Shown: one piece after another, positions 22,895-33,345 of the stretch
How the letters are laid out: each line of letters starts with the position of its first letter
How positions within the stretch are numbered: position 1 is the first letter of the stretch
NCBI GenBank assembly: GCA_012274445.1
Contig: JAAROD010000007.1
Location: 682,001-746,000, forward strand
Reading direction: 5' to 3'
DNA from: Sclerotiophoma versabilis
Taxonomy: Eukaryota; Ascomycota; Dothideomycetes; Pleosporales; Didymellaceae
Length of the DNA stretch: 64,000 nt
Notes under the pieces: generated by a model
What the model was told of the DNA's origin: nothing
The model's database searches: none
What the model saw: the letters and a program-made list of their open reading frames with translations, nothing else
Position numbers and translations under genes: made by a program

Positions 22895-24202
22895 ATGGCC
22901 GAGACAACATCCTACGTTTTACTTCAGCCAGCTGATCAGAAATTATGTGACGGAATTGTCAAAAAAAATGAGACAGGGGAGCTACTCAGGACTGATACTA
23001 GAATTGCCTGCCCGTCGACGGTGCTTGCATCATTGTTCCCTTCATCAACCGCTGCAGCATCTGCCAGTACTGCGCAACCGGCTTCCACAAACACTGGAAA
23101 TACAGATGGCGCCTCGGGTCCAGCGGTCCCCTCTCAGACGAGCACAAGCAACAGCCCTCCTGGAGGCATATCAAATTCAACTGCTCCAAAACTCCAGAAA
23201 ACACCAACTGGGAAGGGACTCGCGGGCGGTGCTGTGGCTGGTGTCGCTATTGGAATGCTTCTAGCCGGAGCCCTGATTGTGGGTCTCATCTTTTACTTTC
23301 TGCTGCGCCGTCAAAAGAAGCGGCACGCTATGTCATCTGCGGCCTATTTGCGACAGCACCCGCCGTACACCGAGCGTAACGTGGGACCTGAGAAGGGAGT
23401 TACTGTGGTCGCTGCAACTGTTGGCAGCATTGACGACCTGCTTCCGCAGCCCGTGGAGGATGACGCGATCACTGGAGAACTTTCCAAGATCCGAGACAAC
23501 ATCAAGAACCATGTACGAACTTACTACCACTCCGGGCCCGTCTCTTCTGCCGACATCAATGAGGCAGGTATTCGAGACACCGCAACACTGACAGAATCGA
23601 GCGCCGCTGTACTCTTCAAGACGCTATCAGATCCATCCACAAGAGACACCGCCCTTCGTTCGATCGTTGCATCAGTGATTCTTACAAGATGTACTGGCGA
23701 ACGTAGCCCTAGTTTGCTACCAAGCGAATTGGCTGCTCTTTCCACCTCCATCCCACTCAACAACGCCAATAATTGTAAGTCATCTCCTGGAAACTGCCAC
23801 ACACCGACTAATTTCACCGGCGTAGCTCAATCAGTCCTGTTCAGCAAGTGGAAGGCCATCACTGGAGCCTTGTTACAGCAGCGCTTTGGAAAACAAAGCC
23901 AGGACCCGGGCCGAGCCCGAAGTTTTCAAGACACTGTTACGTCGCTTGATGCGATTCTAGCGCCATTTGTCAAAGGCAGTGTCGACAGCGGTAAGCGCCG
24001 ACAGAATCTGGACATGATCTTAACCCGAGCTGCCAACTTTGCTTTCCTGTTATTTGCGCAACCTGGCTCCTTTCGCTTCGACTTCGCTAGCAGTAACGGC
24101 GGCTTGACAGTATTTCCAGCTTTGGTGCAGACAGTCGGTGATCAGGGCCAGCCTCTCAGCCCTGTAAAGGTCTTGGCAAAAAAGGAAGTCACAGCGCCGT
24201 AA
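22895..24202 (+). CDS. Single-pass membrane protein with Ser/Thr-rich ectodomain
   Basis: Two exons are proposed (22895-23774 and 23826-24202), giving 418 residues. The intervening 51 nt have a GTAAGT donor, a CTAAT branch and a GTAG acceptor; because 51 is a multiple of three, reading through would also stay open (435 residues). Residues about 45-105 are Ser/Thr/Pro/Asn-rich, as in O-glycosylated cell-surface stalks. One transmembrane helix (about 109-137, Gly/Ala/Leu-rich) is followed by an Arg-Arg-Gln-Lys-Lys-Arg stop-transfer and a cytosolic region of about 280 residues. The layout resembles fungal wall-stress sensors or mucin-like proteins, but no signal peptide precedes the ectodomain. 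An upstream exon may have been missed, or the protein may be truncated. Confidence 0.65.
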   Translation: MAETTSYVLLQPADQKLCDGIVKKNETGELLRTDTRIACPSTVLASLFPSSTAAASASTAQPASTNTGNTDGASGPAVPSQTSTSNSPPGGISNSTAPKLQKTPTGKGLAGGAVAGVAIGMLLAGALIVGLIFYFLLRRQKKRHAMSSAAYLRQHPPYTERNVGPEKGVTVVAATVGSIDDLLPQPVEDDAITGELSKIRDNIKNHVRTYYHSGPVSSADINEAGIRDTATLTESSAAVLFKTLSDPSTRDTALRSIVASVILTRCTGERSPSLLPSELAALSTSIPLNNANNCKSSPGNCHTPTNFTGVAQSVLFSKWKAITGALLQQRFGKQSQDPGRARSFQDTVTSLDAILAPFVKGSVDSGKRRQNLDMILTRAANFAFLLFAQPGSFRFDFASSNGGLTVFPALVQTVGDQGQPLSPVKVLAKKEVTAP

Positions 24203-24749
24203 AGAGGAGGTGCGGGGGTGAAAACGCAAGGCTTGTCATTTATCCCTCTTGGCGCGGTAGTTTATGCATCTATTAAATGTATTTTTGACGTGATCAGACC
24301 GTGATCCCAAGCTAGACTTTAAATGATTGTGAAGGCTGAGGATAAAGATGTTTTGACATATCGGGCCGGCTGCTAGCGCAGTGTTTTAGTGGGGCACCTG
24401 AAAGAAGAGGCGTTCTGGTCGCAAGCCTCTAATCTGCACGCTGCAACAAGTCATTATTGGTACCGCTTGTGACCTCTATGATTGGGTGACTGTGCTTATT
24501 TCGAAGCGACATGCTGTGCTGGGGCTGATGGTGTCGCATCAAGACAAGCGCACTGGTACTCCGAGAACGCGGGACTTAGCCATGCGGCTCAACCTCTGTA
24601 GCAGGGCATCTTTGGGGTCCGCACGACCCCCGCACAGTATTCGAGTGTCTCAGCCTCCTCAGATTCTAACCTCTCCAACCATGTCGCCGAATTACTTGTA
24701 GCACTCACATCTAACGTTAGTCCATGAAGACCCTTAAATTCTTCACAGA
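24203..24749. other. Intergenic, no gene seen
   Basis: Tandem same-strand intergenic region of 547 bp. A small frame at 24486-24701 has no protein-like features. It probably contains the terminator of the upstream gene and the promoter of the downstream one. Confidence 0.55.
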
Positions 24750-26487
24750 ATGGATCCCTTCAGTGCGGGGATTTTCGCTAGTATTGGCAGTGCCATCAAA
24801 TTTGCCGACATAGCTGTACGTATCGCTGAAGTCGGCAGTGAGAATGCAGTATTCGTACGCACCATATGCGTTGTTCGGTCGGACCTCGAAGAAGTGGAAC
24901 GACTCTTGAGCCTGGACTCGGTGCAGAAGAAACTTATTGGCACTTCTGGAAAACTTCCTTGGATGAAGAACGCAATTAATAATACGAGATCAGCTCTCAA
25001 CGAGATCGGCAGATGGGTCGAGCGAGCGAGGGTCGAGCAAGAAAGTACTGGATCGATCAAGTTTGATACCAGGGTTCGATGGGTGTTCAATGACCACGAA
25101 AAACTGCTTAATCGCAAGACAGAGCTTTCAACGTGTCATCAGCAGCTCTCGAACGTTCTTGGGTATTTAAATGGCTTGGAGGAGGTACCGACCAGCCCAG
25201 TACCATTGGGATGCGAAGATACAACGCACTTTGACGACATCCTGTCCAGACACCGAAGACCGAGCGGGCAGAAAGCGTCAAATAAAGATTTGGACGAAAA
25301 AGCAGGGGGTATGGAGCCTGAGCTACAAAGTATGCTTGTGTATACTGACATTTCTGTTAGTGCATGAAGAAGGCTGGCCCTGGGTAGCCACTGCAATACC
25401 AGAGCATACTCCTTCTAGTCGCCCGCGACCTGTTCCCAGCGTTGAGAGCCCGCTGAACGCACAAAAAGCCTTAAAATACGATCTGAGCGTCTCTGGGCGT
25501 TTTCCTTCGATGACAAAAACCTTCTCGCCTCCCGGCAGTCCGCCGCCAACGTATGCTACTGCGGTATCGACAAGGTCAGCCCTTCAGGATATGCCCTTAG
25601 GTCTTTGCACCCAAATGGCGACTGACCAGAATGCCACTGTCGTCCAGCTTACCAACAGTAAAGACGGATCGGATTATTCACGTGAAGGTGCGTGGGCCTA
25701 TAGAAGCAATTTGAGTAGCACGGCCGTCCCGGAATTGGCTGGTGATACCATCATCTTCAGTGCAACGAACTCAGCGGGACCTGTGAACCCGTATGAGTTG
25801 TGCGCAAGTCCAGACAGTGCGGCCTTGAATAACAGTAGTAAAGCACAAAAGCCCTGTGAAAACCTCGCAGAAATGCTGGGTGACCTCCATTTTCCTATTG
25901 AACTGCCGAACAATCCTGGTCCACCACCAGGATACCCTCCCTGGATACAGACAACGTGTGATCAGGTCAGTTTGGCTCAGTCAAGAGGTACTCAAAGCTG
26001 GAGAAGAACGACATCGGAAATCCCACTTAGGGTAGCACGCCGTCCTCTTCCAGCAAACGCACTCAGCGACTCACTGCTCACGCTCCATGAACTGCCACCA
26101 TCACTCGTAACAAACGATGCGATGTTACCAGTATCGAATCCATCTTCCCACCCAGTCATTACAGGGTCTTTCGCTACTGGGATCTCTTCCGAGATTCTGC
26201 ATCAGCCATGCGCAAACCAGCGACCTCGGCCATATATAGCTGATCATTCAAATCGGAGCACCACAGCTCCGACTTCAAGTGCGACTAAACACTACTCTGC
26301 ACCTACACCAGTTCCGACAGTACGCAACGAATACGCAGCCGCTTTCTCGGCGAATTCGGCCAGCTCCTGGGGGCTGAAAACACAGCCAAAGACCCCAAGA
26401 TTGTCAAGCGCACAGGAGCCTTCGACAACGAGAAGGATGCAAACCCAGAAGCGAATTCTGAATCTGTTGGATAGCATCGATTCATGA
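24750..26487 (+). CDS. Protein with fungal NLR-type N-terminal helical region and disordered tail
   Basis: Exons 24750-25308 and 25361-26487, joined over a 52-nt intron (GTATGG donor, CTGAC branch, TTAG acceptor), give 561 residues. The first 150 residues are helical and begin MDPFSAGIFASIGSAIKFAD, a pattern shared by N-terminal domains of fungal STAND/NLR proteins (Fungal_N or HeLo-like groups). In those families this part carries a signalling or membrane-targeting function. No NACHT, kinase or repeat domain follows. The remaining 370 residues are Ser/Pro/Thr-rich and disordered, with several PxxP and PPGYPP motifs. An alternative donor 21 nt downstream at 25330 would give an implausibly short 31-nt intron. 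The domain call is from general resemblance and is tentative. Confidence 0.62.
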
Positions 26488-27169
26488 AGCGATATTTGCA
26501 AGGCTGGATTGTAGATAATAGATCCTGGCGAGGTATAAAAGCTGCACTGTGACCAACAAGTGGGATACATTCGATTGGTGATTGATACTATCCCTTCTCC
26601 GGCTAGAATGGCCCTCACATGGGTCTGCAATCCTCTTATTTTTGTACGAGATCATGACTCAGTTAGTCGGAACTTCAATGCTGGGTAACGTGGAGCATGG
26701 GTAGACAAAACGTACACTCACAAGAAACTTGAGAAAATATTTACAGTCGAGTCACATAGTTGGGATCTTTGTCATCTGCAGCCATGGTTCCACGCAAAAC
26801 TTGAAGCACCGCAAAGGAATGAATATCCAACGATGAGTCGCAGAAACCAGAAGGACTTCAAGGTCAAGGTGCTGGGGAAGATGTGGAGGAAGAAACTCAA
26901 CATGAAGCAGCAGCAAAAGCACAGGAAGCAGGCGATAAACGGAAGAAAAGCCGACCAGCTGACACGCAAAAATGCACCCAAAGATACAAAGTCAGACCAA
27001 GCAACTAAACCTCACAACCAAGAAGTATCAAAGCCCAGTGCATCGCCCGAGCAAACCTTGTAATTTTTCCTCTCCGACGCAGCTGTTGAAGTACTCAGAC
27101 CAGAAGACGAGCTCTAGGACCTCTCAAATCGCGGCAAAAGTACTATCACCTATGTGCATATCCTGAGCC

Positions 27170-28090
27170 TCCTCTTAGATTTAAGCTTCTAATTTCATTT
27201 TATATGAAATCTGTTGTATTAGTCTTATAGTATGCTTTTAAAGATACTAAAAGTAGTAGTAATATATCTCTTACTCTTATTATAGTCTTTAATTGTAGCC
27301 TATATAGTAAGTTATAATACTTCTTTACTATAACCTGGCTATAAATAGGTAACTATCTAGCTTAAAGGTTAAGTTAAGATTTTAAGAATAAACTTAATTA
27401 ATAAGGTTAAATAATATACTATAAGAGTAGTATTCCTACTTACTACATACTTACTATAAAAGGTAAGTAGTTAGTAGGTCTACTAGTTATACTAATTATT
27501 GTCAGGCCCTGGCTGTGTTCCAGGCCTAACTGAGTTGGGATGACGATATAAGTACTGTTCCGGCCGGTCCACTGATCTAAGTGAACATTCTAATACCTTT
27601 TAGTTGTCTTAGCATAATTGTTAGGACTTAGCTCCGGCCTACTGCGCTAAGACAAATTATTACTAAGTACTAATGTTATTAAATAACCTTCACTTGTTAT
27701 AAGTAACTTCTAATACTGATTTACAACTTACTTATATTTATTCTCTACTAAATGGAATTGCTATACTATGCTCGTAATAAATAAGTATAAAGAGAACCAG
27801 TAGACTAGGTCTATAACACATTAACACTTAGCACCTTCTAAGAAACTCTGTAATAGCTGTAGTATATTTATAGAAGAGTCTTATATCTTGTTTAGTAGCC
27901 TGAAGCGTAAGCTGTGTTTAACTCTTTTGCAGTACCTTAGTGATGTTAGAGAGGTATTAGTATAGTAAGAGTGTTCAAGTAGGGTCTTAGCAAAAGTAGG
28001 CAACTTGGATGTGTAGGCGACTTGCGTGTAGAGTAGATTATTGCTCTTTCTACAGCACTAATATTAATAGCCCTCACGTTCTGCTAATGC
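27170..28090. mobile_element. AT-rich, TA-dinucleotide-rich island, probable RIP-degraded transposon remnant
   Basis: About 900 bp dominated by TA, TAA, CTTA and AGTA words, with no open frame of useful length on either strand. The composition contrasts sharply with the flanking genes and matches DNA altered by C-to-T repeat-induced point mutation in ascomycetes. A less AT-rich insert at about 27505-27660 holds the only GC-rich words. It begins with a TGTCAGGCCC sequence that would suit a long-terminal-repeat edge, but no matching second copy or target-site duplication was identified. Element class cannot be stated. Confidence 0.55.
27604..27655. repeat. 10-bp perfect inverted repeat inside the AT-rich island
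   Basis: TTGTCTTAGC at 27604-27613 is the exact reverse complement of GCTAAGACAA at 27646-27655, with a 32-nt spacer that contains a further GGACTTAGC word. It could be a stem-loop or part of a terminal repeat of the decayed element. Confidence 0.6.
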
Positions 28091-28466
28091 ATTGATACGT
28101 ACAATATTAGGTGCAATACAAGACGTTGCGCAAGGAATATAGGCAGTTCAGAGATTGCGGAGAAGAAGTAGGACCGAGGCTAGTGCTCCAGCTTAGAGCT
28201 CAGCCTGTCTTAGAGACTGAATCTAGGGGCTCTAGAACACTCTGTTTCTGTCCGGCTATTAAGGTGTCACATAAGGCCCAGCAGTTAGCGCGCTCGGATT
28301 TTCTGTGGATATTTAGTTGTCAGGGAACCTCCAAGACGTTCCTTACTTCTAAATAAACGGGACTCTATGAAGTACCTGAGAAACCTGTTTTCAACCAGGT
28401 ATCTCCAGGTCTTACATAAATTCGAACCAGCTTTATGCATCTCTATCTTCCTTTTCCACTGCCAAA

Positions 28467-28775
28467 ATGGTCCGCATCTCCTCTGTTGTGGCACTTCCCT
28501 TTTCTCTCGCCCTTGGTGCCCAGGCTGGAGATTACTGCCAATGCCTATACCTGAATGGTTCCCACTGTTGCATCGCTGTTAGTCTCCCAATGCCTTTCGG
28601 GAGATAGATGTAGAACTAACCTAAGCTGTAGAATAACCCAGGGGGTAACGACGCGGACTGCAATGTATTCTGTAAGAACGCTGGTCCAGCCTTTGAAACC
28701 ACCAGCTGCAATGCCGATGGGAAGCACTCTGAAGTGAGCGACTGGCACGCCCAATGGCGCGTTTCGTGTGAATAG
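28467..28775 (+). CDS. Small secreted cysteine-rich protein (candidate effector)
   Basis: Exons 28467-28577 and 28632-28775, joined across a 54-nt intron (GTTAGT donor, perfect ACTAACC branch site, CTGTAG acceptor), give 84 residues. Residues 1-20 form a signal peptide with a VVALPFSLALG core and an AQA cleavage site. The mature protein of about 64 residues has eight cysteines (24, 26, 34, 35, 47, 51, 63, 83), an even number suiting four disulphides. No known domain is recognised. Size, secretion signal and cysteine content match fungal small secreted proteins, some of which act on plants or other microbes. It lies between an AT-rich decayed repeat and two telomere-type repeats. Both exons keep frame and the branch site is textbook, so it appears to be a real intact gene. 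Confidence 0.75.
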
Positions 28776-28777
28776 AG

Positions 28778-28789
28778 TTAGGGTTAGGG
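28778..28789. repeat. Interstitial telomere-type repeat (TTAGGG)2
   Basis: Two perfect TTAGGG units lie 2 bp beyond the stop codon of the secreted-protein gene, inside AGAGTTAGGGTTAGGGTG. TTAGGG is the usual telomere unit of filamentous ascomycetes. Confidence 0.75.
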
Positions 28790-29390
28790 TGTGAATATTT
28801 GGTACAGTCTAAGACCTCAGCAAGCCTTCGCAGACTTGTGAGATACCCAAAAGGGTCGCACAGGAAACGAAAAGAAGAGATTACGCGACCAAACGCCAAT
28901 GTGCTATTTACGCCCCACCCTACTCGCAATTTAGATAGCCACGATAAAATCTTACAGTATACTGTGTTTAACTTGATGATCTTTATTGTCGCAGGGTAAG
29001 CGCTGTTGTGAACATGAACTTTACTACTGTACCTAATTGTGCCATGCGATCCACTACTTATTGTGTCCGTGCACTTAATGTGCGGATTCTCTCTATCCAT
29101 TACAATATCATAACAACAAAATTTTAATTACTTTCTTATAAAGATAGAATTGTTCTTACTATTAAAGCTACTAAATCGAACGCATTGCTAAGCTAGCAAC
29201 GCGCTGCAGCTATCTATAACGTGTCTGAGAGCACAATTAGCAACTAATGCGTGTCTTCAATATTGAGATCAAGCTGTGCGCCATACGGAGCCTTGCGTCC
29301 ACACCAGGCAACCACAAATGTACCTTAGGCCCACCGCGGAACAACACGCTCATGACTGCCGAATAATCCAACGTGGAATTTTGCACAAGA

Positions 29391-29425
29391 CACGGTGTCT
29401 TAACACGGTGTCTTAACACGGTGTA
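29391..29425. repeat. 13-bp direct repeat, about 2.7 copies
   Basis: ACACGGTGTCTTA occurs twice in tandem and a third time partially (ACACGGTGT), about 210 bp upstream of the next ATG. Confidence 0.8.
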
Positions 29426-29633
29426 CAAATGAATACCAGGCAGCAACGATTAACCATCAAATATACAGCTCGGTCTGAGAGAAGGAACATACAGAGGGAC
29501 ACACACAATTTGAATTCCGTCATCTCCCATTTATCTTTGCATATACCAGACCTACCTAACTACGTCGACCCAACCGAAAATCTCTATTGCACCCACTGGG
29601 CGGGCTCGATCAAGTCACAACCCACCCGTAACC

Positions 29634-30283
29634 ATGTCGCTCCTCAAGCTCATCATCCCCCTCTTCATAATCCTAGGCATCCTCCAAGCTGCCGTCCTTG
29701 CATTGCCGTTCCTCTACTGGCGTTTCCAAGGATACATGGGACCCATCAACAAGTTCCTTTTCGGCTCACTACTGTGCGTCACCTGGCCTCTCCGCTCCGC
29801 TCCGCGAATTCCAATCCATTCGTTACCCCGCTGACGCGACACAGAGTCTTTGTAGCATTCGTGCTGCATCCACTGATGGTCATCGGCCTCATCACATTCA
29901 CAATCGCGCCCACCCTGCTCTCCCTGCGGCACAACCTTGCCTCCCGCGCGGGCACCATCTACACTGCCCTTGTGCCTCAGACGCTCCCATCAATGCCTTT
30001 GCTAGACAAGGGCTTACCGGACACTAGCAGAGAATGGCTTATGGCACTGCTGAGCGGGTATACGGGCTGGAAAGTTCTTGGCACCGTGCCGAGTCTTATG
30101 GTCTTGTTAGTTATTGTTGCGTTATTTGCTGGACGAGAAAGGCCTGAAGAAGATAGGGGATGGATTGCTGATAAGTGGTTGCGAGGTGAGAGGAACGAGG
30201 AGGCTGAGAAGGTGAAGGAGACAGGTTTGAGCGTGAGGAGAAGGAAGAGGAGTGCGAGGACGGATGTACAGGTTGTTGATTGA
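29634..30283 (+). CDS. Small multi-pass membrane protein, unrecognised family
   Basis: Exons 29634-29773 and 29845-30283 join over a 71-nt intron (GTGCGT donor, CACAG acceptor) to 192 residues. Hydrophobic segments lie at about 3-27, 47-70 and 128-147. Between them is a soluble loop, and the C-terminal 40 residues are strongly basic and charged, with an ERPEED...RRRKR pattern. This gives about three membrane helices. The N-terminal helix is long enough to act as a signal anchor. I do not recognise the family. The intron phase (2) and the continuous hydrophobic pattern across the junction support a real gene. A longer open frame upstream of 29845 in the same phase is the unspliced shadow and is not used. 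Confidence 0.68.
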
Positions 30284-31149
30284 TCGGAGAATCATGACGC
30301 GCGCGCTTGATGGGTGGTTTTGTGGGAAGCTATGTGGGGAGCATGAAGAACGGAGGAGAAGAAATCTGACGTGGGATGCCAGAGCTGCCCTCAGGGGATA
30401 ACGAAGGATGTTCAGAAGGAGTTGTTCTTGAAGGACGAGAGATCGGAGGAGTTTTTTGCTTCACGATCAAGGTCCCGGGCCTGGTGGCAGTGAAGCCAGA
30501 ATGGAGTGTAAGACTTCGAGGCTGGAGTGCGGTCGAGTTGTCTGCCATGATTTTCTATCACGTGAGAATGCAGGGAATCTACGAGAAGAATGTGTGGAGG
30601 TGGATAGTCAACGGGGTTGTATGAGTTTGTGTAAACAGAGCGAATCAATAGCATCCGATGCAATGAGGCTGATGCGAGATGGTCCATGAGAAGTGCCTAG
30701 CGTGACTCATTACAAAAGTCCAGCACGGTGACTGATGGGTGCTGTAATTGGCCACCATACATCTAAGCCTTGCTAAGTCCATCTTATATAAGCTTTAGTT
30801 GTGGCTAACTACGTTTGGCGAAGGTTAAGGGGATAAGCGCTAAAAGAAATCCCGTAGTCTTTGGCCGCCCACGTGCGCACGTGCGCAAGGTTTATGTACC
30901 TTGATGTACCTCGTAGCGCAGTACAACAAGGCAGGGTTCATCGTTGAATCCCGGGAGAAAAAAACCTGGAGCAGTTAGTAGTGTGATGGTTGACTCAGAG
31001 TATCAGCCAGGCGGGCTTCAGAAGTCCGCAATGCGATGCGTTGCGTACGAGTACGCCTGCTGGTTGCGCAGTCACGCTCTTGTGCACTCGTAGGTGAGCA
31101 GTAACTGGCACTCTCAAAATGAACAGAACAAAAGAAATTAATTGGGTAT
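30284..31149. other. Convergent intergenic region, no gene seen
   Basis: This 866-bp stretch lies between the ends of two convergent genes. Small frames at 30330-30689 are unsupported. A CACGTGCGCACGTGCGC sequence near 30871 contains overlapping CACGTG/GCACGTGC palindromes, which could be a bHLH-type site but has no gene start nearby. Confidence 0.5.
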
Positions 31150-32694
31150 CTATGGTCGTCTCTCTTCGACGGTGTTGTTGTCGTCCATCTCCACTTCCTC
31201 CTCAATCGTTGGCAAGATTTGATACCTCTTGTTCTTCCCTGCTCTTTTCAGGCACCTACTCGTGTGCAAAAGATGACCTCTCTTCTGTCTCACGAAGCCG
31301 GCAAAACACGCTGCACTCAGCGCCACAGCGCCAGCGCTGATGTACACTGGGTACTTGAAGTCCTCTGGACGATAGAAGATCATCGTTGTTGCAAAACTCA
31401 GCAGCTCGAAGAAGTTCTGGAGTGACATTTCGATCGCGGAAAAGGAACCGCGTGTTGCTTCTGGAGCATCTTCCTGTACGAGATACTGCACACACAGATC
31501 GAAACCCCAAAGACCGAGGCGTGACAGGGCAACGCCGGCTACGAGCGCGAGCCCGGCAAGTTTGAGGTGCGTTTGTGAGGTTGTGGCGGCGAAGAAGCTG
31601 ATCGCGAGCATAATGGAGATGAGCTGCTCATTGACGAACCACAGGCCAGAGCGCACGGCGCCAATCTTGCTCATAAGGAGCGGTGCAGCGCATGTCGCTG
31701 AGAGCTCGAGGACGACGGCGACGAGGCGCATGATGGAGACGTGGGTACTTGTGAAGCCGAGAGTGAGGAGGTAGGTGGTCATTTGGGAGGCGAAGCTCAG
31801 GACTGTAAGGTATAGTAACGACAAAGAGAAGGAGGCCAAGAAAGCGGGATTTTGAAAATAGTCTTTCCATGGGCGAATGTTTTCTGTGATGCTATTCAGG
31901 GTGAGGGTGGATCGTGACGGGACGGTGGGTGTGCCACCGGGTGATCGTGGTGTTTCAGTGTTGGATCCTTGCTCTTTCCCGTGCCCCAGCTCAGGAACTG
32001 CAGAATAAACCTGCGCAATGGCAAAGTACTCGACAAGCACGCTAATAGCGTTCTGGCCAAATACAACCCAGATGGCAATCTTGGTGGAATACCCATCCAG
32101 AAGACCAATGCCAAGCGGTGCGATCAGTTTGCAGACCAGATCAATTCTGCGCATCGTGCTGTTCAGCTCTTGTCTCTCGACACCGAGACTGTCAGAGATC
32201 ACGATAATCCAATCTCTTTCGACTGCTACTGTGTTGGCGACAAAGGCCAGCTTCTCAATACCCGCTAGTGCGACGATTGTGGCAAAGAGCCCGTAAAGGA
32301 TCAGCCCATTCTGAGGGTTGCCAGCGAGCAGCGCAGCGAGGATGAGACATGATAGAGCGACAGATATCCTCTGCCATACAATGCTTTGGCGCACTACATG
32401 GAGGCGGTTCTTATTGTCGACTAAGCTGCCTATCGAGGAGCCCAGGGCTGCAGCAGCGGCAGATCTGAACAACGCATAACAAGATGCGAAGAACAGCGTC
32501 CCAGGAAAAATTGCGGCGAGGAAGATGACAGCGCCGAATTCGAAGGTTCGCGCATTCCAGGTGGAAAGAGCGTGTGAGATGTAAAGACGGTAGAGGAGCG
32601 ATTTCGGAGATTTGTTCTGGGCTCGTCGTCCAGCGGGGTATTGGCTGGAGTCGTTCGGCGGGGTGCCCGTCGAGGTCCTCTCCACAGAAGTCAT
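31150..32694 (-). CDS. Ferroportin-like iron exporter (SLC40A family)
   Basis: A single exon encodes 514 residues. The N-terminal signature SHALSTWNARTFEFGAVIFL is the ferroportin pattern: a helix followed by a conserved Ser-x-Trp-x-x-Arg-x-x-x-Phe segment. The QEDAPEATRGSF stretch late in the protein matches the conserved QE-PE--RG loop of the family. About ten to twelve hydrophobic helices are spread through the protein. A hydrophilic central loop (about 245-275) carries Ser/Thr/Pro, and the C-terminus ends in an acidic tail. Ferroportins export ferrous iron; in fungi the membrane used (plasma or vacuolar) is not settled. No siderophore or iron-uptake gene sits beside it. It is divergent from the P-loop gene, sharing a 651-bp promoter region. 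Confidence 0.85.
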   Translation of the reverse strand: MTSVERTSTGTPPNDSSQYPAGRRAQNKSPKSLLYRLYISHALSTWNARTFEFGAVIFLAAIFPGTLFFASCYALFRSAAAAALGSSIGSLVDNKNRLHVVRQSIVWQRISVALSCLILAALLAGNPQNGLILYGLFATIVALAGIEKLAFVANTVAVERDWIIVISDSLGVERQELNSTMRRIDLVCKLIAPLGIGLLDGYSTKIAIWVVFGQNAISVLVEYFAIAQVYSAVPELGHGKEQGSNTETPRSPGGTPTVPSRSTLTLNSITENIRPWKDYFQNPAFLASFSLSLLYLTVLSFASQMTTYLLTLGFTSTHVSIMRLVAVVLELSATCAAPLLMSKIGAVRSGLWFVNEQLISIMLAISFFAATTSQTHLKLAGLALVAGVALSRLGLWGFDLCVQYLVQEDAPEATRGSFSAIEMSLQNFFELLSFATTMIFYRPEDFKYPVYISAGAVALSAACFAGFVRQKRGHLLHTSRCLKRAGKNKRYQILPTIEEEVEMDDNNTVEERRP

Positions 32695-33345
32695 GTTGTG
32701 CGCAATTGCAGTTGTAGTTGTGAATAGTCGAATGCCATCAAGGGCAGATAGGTCGCAGAAGAAATCATATCAAGAGCTGTGACCTGGTGTCATGCGCTCT
32801 GGCCTACGGACATCTGGGCAGGGCCGAAATCCTCAGGTGCCTGTGCTGGACCCTTCTGATCTACACCTGCCTAGGCGGGTTGAGGTTAGGCTCGACCGTA
32901 GCCCTTTCACTCTGGACACGGCGCTGGAGGTCTCTCCACCGGGCATCCTGGTCACCCCACAGAGGTACGTGTTGTTCGGCGCCGGTCCATCTCGTGTGTG
33001 TGGTTTGACGTGTCGGTGGCCAGCACCGTCCCGTGGTTGAGGCGACTCCCAGCGCACCTCGATGGACGCTAGTACGAGCACACTAATTCAAGGGTTCTTC
33101 AGCCTAGGAACGCGCCAGATGGCAGCATCCAGACTGAGTGCATCTGCACGCAGACGCAGTGAGGGGATGAGGGCTTTCATCTCTCTTCTTTTACCCTCTC
33201 TGCAATTCACTGCATGAGCACGGAAAAGACGGCAATCATGAAGCTTAGCTAAGGCAACAACCCTGGGCGTTCGGCCATAACCTTGAATGCCACGACGCGC
33301 AATGACCTCTACCTTGCCATGTGAGCGTCAAGACGATAGCCACGA
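32695..33345. promoter_or_regulatory. Divergent promoter region ferroportin / mitochondrial P-loop gene
   Basis: The 651 bp between the two start codons carries no supported gene. Any iron-responsive GATA-type (HGATAR) sites would be expected here; AGATAG occurs near 32748, but a single short match is not evidence of regulation. Confidence 0.4.

Larger units (their letters stand above)
26488..28466. other. Intergenic region containing AT-rich repeat-derived DNA
   Basis: About 700 bp of ordinary intergenic DNA is followed by a strongly AT-rich stretch (27170-28090, listed separately). Then comes about 380 bp of mixed composition leading to the secreted-protein gene. A Lys-rich frame at 26833-27063 has low-complexity composition and no support. 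Confidence 0.6.
28776..29633. other. Intergenic region with AT-rich stretch and 13-bp tandem repeat
   Basis: It contains the telomere-type repeat at its left edge, an AT-rich patch (about 29100-29200) similar in style to the island at 27.2 kb, and a short tandem repeat at 29391-29425. No gene is supported. Confidence 0.55.

Noticed and set aside
26833..27063. A Lys/Gln-rich 76-codon frame
   Set aside because: Low-complexity composition next to an AT-rich island; no recognised small basic protein.
28418..28428. A GGTTCGAAT word on the minus strand resembling a tRNA B box
   Set aside because: No A box at the proper distance and no cloverleaf pairing around it.
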